Source: Comamonas kerstersii
Lineage (GTDB): Bacteria; Pseudomonadota; Gammaproteobacteria; Burkholderiales; Burkholderiaceae_C
Direction: 5' to 3'
Length of the DNA stretch: 64,000 nt
Assembly: GCF_008801935.1 (NCBI RefSeq)
Contig: NZ_VZOT01000010.1
Coordinates: forward strand, 1 to 64,000
How positions within the stretch are numbered: position 1 is the stretch's first letter; each line of letters starts with the position of its first letter. A program made the position numbers and the translations under genes. The notes under the pieces are model-generated. The model made no database searches. It saw nothing but the letters and a program-made list of their open reading frames with translations, and had not been told where the DNA came from. Shown here one piece after another: positions 60,121-64,000 of this stretch.

Positions 60121-61587
60121 ATGCATTGCCCACACTGTAATAAAGAACTACCGGACGGCGCGGCGTTCTGCTCCGGATGCGGACAGAAAACCACGCCTGC
60201 GCCCAGCGCAGCATCGACGGCACCCACCTGCTGGGAATGTCATAGCCCCCTCAGAGGCAATGCCAGCTTCTGCAGCCATTGCGGCAGCAAGCAGCCCCAG
60301 CCTGAGAGCGCACCTGCTACTGACCCCGTTGTGACGCCTGCCCCAGTCAACGCTGAGCCAGCAAAGCCGCTGGATGTGGATGAGCTGTTTGGCTCCGATA
60401 CACCCCCAGCAGAAGCAGACACAGCTTCCAAGACCGATGATGCGCTGGTCGCGGCGGCTGTTGTTACTGCCACAACCACTGCTGCAGTGGCAGCCGAAGC
60501 CGCTGTGACCCATGTGGATGAGCTGTTCGGCACGGATGCTGCAGGCTCTCAGCCTGAGGTGACACAGCCGGCAGCACCATCTGCAGCTTCTGCACCTGCT
60601 GCTGTCACACCAGCCCCTGCTGAAGTGGATGAGCTGTTTGGCACTGGCGAATCCACACCTGCTCCCGTGGTTGTGAATACTGGTGCGGCTGCCGCACAGC
60701 CCACAGCTGCGCAGGCAGCTACTGCTGAAAGCACCGCAAACACAAGCCAGCCTGCTGATGCAGCAGGTGTTGATGCTGACGATCTGTTCGGCACCGGCGC
60801 AGCAGTGACTGCCATTACTGCAGGTGCAGGCGCTGCAGCAGCGAGCCAGTCGCAGCCATCACCAGCAGGTGTGGGGCAGCCGCAAAGTGTCCCGCCCTTC
60901 ACGCCCCACTCAGCGCCTCTGGATACCAGCTTGAAGACCCAGCCCGCGACGGGTGGTGGCCAGTCTGGCACTACACCACCTCCGCCTCCTCCGGGCAAGA
61001 TGTGGCGCTACATCATTGCAGGCGTTCTGGTGCTGCTGCTGGCAGCTGGTGGTGCTGCGTATTACCTGATGGGTAGTGCTGATGGCAAGTCTGACAAGGC
61101 AGACAAGGCCACCTCCTCTACAGGTTCCGTTCCTCCGCAGTCTTTGCCAGCGCCTGCTCCTGCATCTGAGCCAGCACCCCAGCCTGACACAGCTGGACTT
61201 CCCCCAGCTGCAGGCGTCCCCAGCACATCGCCAGAGGATGAAGCCAAAGCCAAGGCAGAGGCGCAAGCCAAGGCCAAGCGCGATGCAGAGCTGCGCGCCA
61301 AGCGTGAGGCTGAAAAGGCCAAACGTGAAGCAGAAGCCAGAGAGCGCCGGGAACGTGAGGCGGCGCAACGCAGTAGCCCTCCTCCAGCTGCGCCAGCCCC
61401 TGCTCCACAGCCTGCCGTTCAGGTGCGCAGCTGCAGCGAGGCGCACTTCCTGTCGCGCCCGGTCTGCATGCTGGAAGGACCTGCCACCTTCTGGAAGTGC
61501 GCGCCGGATGGCTACAACTGGAACAACAATATTGCAGGCTGCATGCGCAGGCCGAGCAATAGTGATGCTTTCTCCAGCGGAAATTAA
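60121..61587 (+). CDS. Double zinc-ribbon membrane protein with four DELFG-type repeats
   Basis: A 488-residue protein not known to me as a family. Two zinc ribbons open it (CPHCNKELPDGAAFCSGCG, residues 3-21; CWECHSPL ... CSHCG, 37-55). A long Ala/Thr/Pro-rich part then carries four copies of a short acidic motif: DVDELFG (85-91), HVDELFG (131-137), EVDELFG (168-174), DADDLFG (218-224). One membrane helix (IIAGVLVLLLAAGGAAYYLM, 298-317), a charged coiled coil (about 365-418, AKAEAQAKAKRDAEL) and a C-terminal domain with four Cys (CSEAHF, CMLEG, KCAPDG, AGCMR) follow. Topology suggests ribbons and repeats in the cytoplasm. Follows the OB-domain gene, likely one operon. Confidence 0.75.
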   Translation: MHCPHCNKELPDGAAFCSGCGQKTTPAPSAASTAPTCWECHSPLRGNASFCSHCGSKQPQPESAPATDPVVTPAPVNAEPAKPLDVDELFGSDTPPAEADTASKTDDALVAAAVVTATTTAAVAAEAAVTHVDELFGTDAAGSQPEVTQPAAPSAASAPAAVTPAPAEVDELFGTGESTPAPVVVNTGAAAAQPTAAQAATAESTANTSQPADAAGVDADDLFGTGAAVTAITAGAGAAAASQSQPSPAGVGQPQSVPPFTPHSAPLDTSLKTQPATGGGQSGTTPPPPPPGKMWRYIIAGVLVLLLAAGGAAYYLMGSADGKSDKADKATSSTGSVPPQSLPAPAPASEPAPQPDTAGLPPAAGVPSTSPEDEAKAKAEAQAKAKRDAELRAKREAEKAKREAEARERREREAAQRSSPPPAAPAPAPQPAVQVRSCSEAHFLSRPVCMLEGPATFWKCAPDGYNWNNNIAGCMRRPSNSDAFSSGN

Positions 61588-61594
61588 TGGGCTG

Positions 61595-61629
61595 AAAGCA
61601 CAAAGCACAAAGCACAAAGCACAAAGCAC
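61595..61629 (+). repeat. Five tandem copies of a 7-bp repeat (AAAGCAC)
   Basis: Five perfect copies directly after the stop of the zinc-ribbon gene and just before its terminator. Copy number may vary between strains. Confidence 0.9.
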
Positions 61630-61631
61630 CT

Positions 61632-61661
61632 AAAAAATGCGCTGGAAACAGCGCATTTTTT
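61632..61661. terminator. Bidirectional intrinsic terminator
   Basis: AAAAAATGCGCTG, loop GAAA, CAGCGCATTTTTT: perfect stem with A-run and T-run, terminating the zinc-ribbon gene and also any transcript coming from the chemoreceptor side. Confidence 0.9.
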
Positions 61662-61682
61662 CTTCTGAAGCTACATAAAAAA

Positions 61683-61760
61683 GAGCTGCCTGCGCTTGTA
61701 TTTGCTGGATTTCAAAGCATTAAAACTTTGAAATCAAGAATACATAAGCGCAGGCAGCTC
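61683..61760. repeat. Extragenic hairpin repeat, copy 3
   Basis: Long inverted repeat: the left arm begins GAGCTGCCTGCGCTT and ends GATTTCAAAG; the right arm runs CTTTGAAATCAAG to AAGCGCAGGCAGCTC, with a short AT loop. Nearly perfect over 35 bp. Between converging genes (60121 gene and chemoreceptor). Confidence 0.75.
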
Positions 61761-61802
61761 TGCTTTTAGAAGCGCCGCGTATGCCGCAGCGCTATAGCCG
61801 TC

Positions 61803-63359
61803 TTACATCACGTTCTGGCGTGCTCCCAGGTTGAACTGTGCCACCTGCTCTGCCAAACGCTGCGTCTGCTCCTTCATGGCCAGTGCAGCAGCGCTGGACT
61901 CTTCCACCAAGGCCGCGTTTTGCTGCGTCATCTGGTCCAGATTGTTGACGGCCTGGTTCACCTGGCCAAAACCATCGCGCTGCTCGGTGGCGGCAGCAGC
62001 AATTTCGCTGATCAGATCGGTCACGCGGCGCACGCTGTCCACAATGTCCTGCATGCTCTTGCCGGCTTCGGCCACCTGCTGGGTACCCGTGTCTACATTG
62101 GCCACGCTGCTGGTGATCAGCTCCTTGATTTCCTTGGCAGCCTCGGCACTGCGCCCGGCCAGAGAGCGCACCTCTGCGGCCACCACGGCAAAGCCACGAC
62201 CCTGCTCGCCAGCGCGTGCGGCTTCCACCGCTGCATTGAGCGCCAGAATATTGGTCTGGAAGGCAATGCCGTCAATCACACCAATGATGTCGCTGATCTT
62301 GCGGCTGGAGGTATTGATCTGCTCCATGCTGTGCACCACCTGGCTGACCACGTCTCCGCCATGCTCGGCCGCCTTGGCGGCGGTAGCTGCCAGCTGGCTG
62401 GCCTGGCGTGCAGTGTCCGAAGCCTGTGACACATGCGCATTCAGCTCTTCCAGACTGGAAGCAGTTTCCTCCAGGTTGGCGGCGGTCTGCTCTGTGCGCA
62501 CCGACAAGTCCTGGTTGCCTTCCGCAATCTGTGCTGCTGCCGTCTGTACGGAGTCCACGCCATGGCGCACTTCACCCACCAGGGCACGCAGCTTTTGTGT
62601 CATGGTGTTCAGCGCACGCAGCAGCACGCCCAGTTCATCCTGGCGGCTGTCGTTCAGTTCATGGGTGAGATTGCCTTTGGCAATTTCCTGCGCCAGCACC
62701 ACGGCATGGCCTAAAGGCTCGGTCAGCTGACGCACCAGCCAGGAAGCGACCAGCAAGGACACAATGATGACCACGGCAAAGCACAGGCTGGCTACCAGCC
62801 ATGCGGTGCGGCGCTGCTCGTCTGCCTTGGCAAGATAGGCCTGCTTCATCTGGTTTTGCAGATCCACCATTTCGTCGAACTTGGCCGTGAACTCGTCAGT
62901 ACAGACCATGTTCACGCCACGCACGCGGTCGTCCACGTCCACACCACGCTTGCGCAGGTTGTCGGACTCATCAATCAAGGCGTCGCACTTCTTGAGCTGG
63001 GCCATCAGACTGCCCATCAGTGCTTCCGATTCAGGCGTAGTGGCCACTTTCAGAAACTCCTGCATCATGGACGCATTGCGCTGCTTGGTCCGCGCAAAGC
63101 GTGCGTCGAAAAAGTCCTGCGTGGCAAGGTCCTTGCCCAGGTTGGAGGCCGCATTTTCTGCACCGCCCAGATCCATACCTGTTCTCAGCTTGGAAGCCAG
63201 CAAGATGCGATGCTCCATCAGGCTGGTGTTTTCACGTACCTCCTGCTCCAGATTGCTGATGTGGCGGGCCAGCCCAAGGCTGGCTGCAACGAGTAACACC
63301 AGAATGGCGATGACCAATGCCCAAACTTTTTTGGCAACTGAAATATTTTGAAATTGCAT
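61803..63359 (-). CDS. Methyl-accepting chemotaxis protein
   Basis: A 518-residue transmembrane chemoreceptor. TM1 lies near residues 11-30 (VWALVIAILVLLVAASLGLA); a periplasmic helical sensor of four-helix type contains two Cys; TM2 near 190-210 (AWLVASLCFAVVIIVSLLVASWL); then HAMP (RQLTEPLGHAVVLAQEIAKGNLTHEL) and the signalling domain with the hairpin tip GVIDGIAFQTNILALNAAVEAARAGEQGRGFAVVA split over residues 365-400. Ends LGARQNVM without a CheR-docking pentapeptide. No clear ribosome-binding site; a terminator-like hairpin lies 11 bp upstream of the ATG. Confidence 0.93.
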   Translation of the reverse strand: MQFQNISVAKKVWALVIAILVLLVAASLGLARHISNLEQEVRENTSLMEHRILLASKLRTGMDLGGAENAASNLGKDLATQDFFDARFARTKQRNASMMQEFLKVATTPESEALMGSLMAQLKKCDALIDESDNLRKRGVDVDDRVRGVNMVCTDEFTAKFDEMVDLQNQMKQAYLAKADEQRRTAWLVASLCFAVVIIVSLLVASWLVRQLTEPLGHAVVLAQEIAKGNLTHELNDSRQDELGVLLRALNTMTQKLRALVGEVRHGVDSVQTAAAQIAEGNQDLSVRTEQTAANLEETASSLEELNAHVSQASDTARQASQLAATAAKAAEHGGDVVSQVVHSMEQINTSSRKISDIIGVIDGIAFQTNILALNAAVEAARAGEQGRGFAVVAAEVRSLAGRSAEAAKEIKELITSSVANVDTGTQQVAEAGKSMQDIVDSVRRVTDLISEIAAAATEQRDGFGQVNQAVNNLDQMTQQNAALVEESSAAALAMKEQTQRLAEQVAQFNLGARQNVM

Positions 63360-63369
63360 AAGGTCTAAT

Positions 63370-63401
63370 GAAAAAAAGCCACAGGCAATACGCCAGTGGC
63401 T
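63370..63401 (-). terminator. Terminator-like hairpin in the leader of the chemoreceptor gene
   Basis: On the minus strand AGCCAC-T-GGC, loop GTATT, GCC-T-GTGGCT, then seven T, ending 11 bases before the ATG at 63359. There is no room for a promoter between it and the gene. Confidence 0.75.
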
Positions 63402-63425
63402 TCGATAAAGATGCGCTCATTGTTA

Positions 63426-63467
63426 CACACTGTAAGCAGTGTGGTTTTTCCTGATGCAGCGCCACAC
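63426..63467 (-). promoter_or_regulatory. Alternative hairpins upstream of the chemoreceptor terminator
   Basis: CACACTG (63426-63432) pairs perfectly with CAGTGTG (63437-63443), but GTGTGG (63439-63444) can instead pair with CCACAC (63462-63467). The two are mutually exclusive. The arrangement just upstream of a terminator resembles an attenuator or riboswitch-like leader; no known riboswitch class was recognised. Confidence 0.45.
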
Positions 63468-63659
63468 TCACGAGAAAGCGTTGATGCTATATGGCTTTGA
63501 AGCTATCGAAATGCGAGTGAGTAGATGTTTACAAGTGAGTTTTCGCTGGCACTTTCGTGGCATGCGCACTCTGCTGGGTGCAAGCTCGGCATCCGCGAAA
63601 AGCGGGGAATCAAAAATATGGCAACAAGTGCTTGATGCACGAGCTGCAGTGCCGTGGTT

Positions 63660-64000
63660 TCATGGGTTGGCCGTGCTGCCTTTGTCCTGCGAGGCTATGC
63701 GCAATGCCTCCTCCAGCTCCTTGGCCATTTCCTGCAGGACATCCATTTCCCCTTCAGCCATTTGCCGAGGGGCTTCATCCATGATGCACAGCGTGCCCAG
63801 TACATGGCCCTGCCTGTTGCGCAGCGGTACACCGGCATAGAACTTGACCTCGGCCTCCTGCAGGGCCGGGTTATCGGCAAAGCGTGGATTGCGTGCCACG
63901 TCTTCCACAACCAGCGCTTCGCCATCGTGAACCACATAGGAACAAATGGATATATCGCGTGCCAGGCCGGGCAGTTCATCGGGCGCATGGTCATGCGCCA
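63660..64000 (-). CDS. GAF-domain protein, N-terminus beyond the window
   Basis: The frame is open from the right edge to the stop at 63660. Visible are about 113 residues of a GAF domain: LARDISICSYVVHDGEALVVEDVARN-PRFADNPAL, FYAGVPLRNRQGHVLGTLCIMDEAPRQM, then a C-terminal helix (MDVLQEMAKELEEALR). Such domains usually sense small ligands or redox state at the start of diguanylate cyclases or histidine kinases, but this one ends right after the GAF, so it is either a stand-alone GAF protein or the output lies upstream. Incomplete, so total length is unknown. Confidence 0.82.
   Translation of the reverse strand, partial: AHDHAPDELPGLARDISICSYVVHDGEALVVEDVARNPRFADNPALQEAEVKFYAGVPLRNRQGHVLGTLCIMDEAPRQMAEGEMDVLQEMAKELEEALRIASQDKGSTANP

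Noticed and set aside
1-64000. CRISPR arrays, rRNA and tRNA genes
   Set aside because: No regularly spaced repeats of CRISPR type, no rRNA segments and no foldable tRNA were seen on either strand.

Overview
The window looks like a Burkholderiales chromosome, most likely Comamonadaceae (Comamonas-like). The evidence is the moderately GC-rich coding, the Comamonad-style intergenic hairpins, and an isoquinoline/aldehyde-oxidoreductase-type operon. No 16S rRNA or tRNA gene is visible, so genus is an inference. About 49 kb is an integrative and conjugative element (ICE) of the genomic-island T4SS type (PAPI-1/SPI-7/PFL_46xx-like), which runs off the left edge. The right 15 kb (49.4-64 kb) reads as ordinary chromosome. 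All family names come from recognising motifs and gene order; no search was run.

Layout: (1) 1-135, tail of an IS5-family transposase. (2) 229-3.8 kb, a shufflon: an Rci-type recombinase gene broken by a one-base frameshift, an IS903-group insertion with a perfect 9-bp target duplication, four sfx sites, and four alternative C-termini for the pilus tip adhesin PilV. (3) 3.4-16.0 kb, minus strand: a tightly overlapping type IVb pilus operon (DsbC-like protein, two secreted proteins, lytic transglycosylase, TcpQ-like lipoprotein, PilN, PilO, PilP, PilQ, PilR, PilS, PilT-like ATPase, PilV). (4) 16.1-22.7 kb, plus strand: cargo comprising a XerD-like recombinase, an unrecognised PD-(D/E)XK-type protein, and a SIR2-APAZ/short Argonaute (SPARSA-type) pair. 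(5) 23.0-42.9 kb, minus strand: a SprT-like gene, then the mating-pore operon from PilL-N and TraD through the VirB8/9/10/4-like genes to TraG. (6) 43.3-45.7 kb, minus strand: a markedly AT-rich ATPase + HNH pair resembling Septu (PtuA/PtuB). (7) 45.8-48.9 kb, plus strand: a small unknown gene and the MobH-type relaxase TraI.

Three copies of one about 36-bp dyad sit exactly at the divergent promoters that separate these blocks: 16.08 kb (recombinase | pilus operon), 43.06 kb (mating-pore operon) and 45.70 kb (ptuA | traI operon). The outer arms run into -35-like TTGACA elements. This looks like the operator of one regulon controlling pilus, pore, relaxase, a recombinase and perhaps the defence pair. 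I regard it as the most interesting observation in the window.

Chromosomal part: a molybdenum hydroxylase operon (Mo subunit, 2Fe-2S subunit, triheme cytochrome c) with XdhC and a MobA-like nucleotidyltransferase upstream; a divergent pair resembling the cointegrate-resolution proteins TnpT and TnpS without any Tn3 transposase in view; a 5'-truncated TenA remnant; two zinc-ribbon proteins, one with four DELFG-type repeats; a chemoreceptor with an unusual leader; and the end of a GAF-domain gene.
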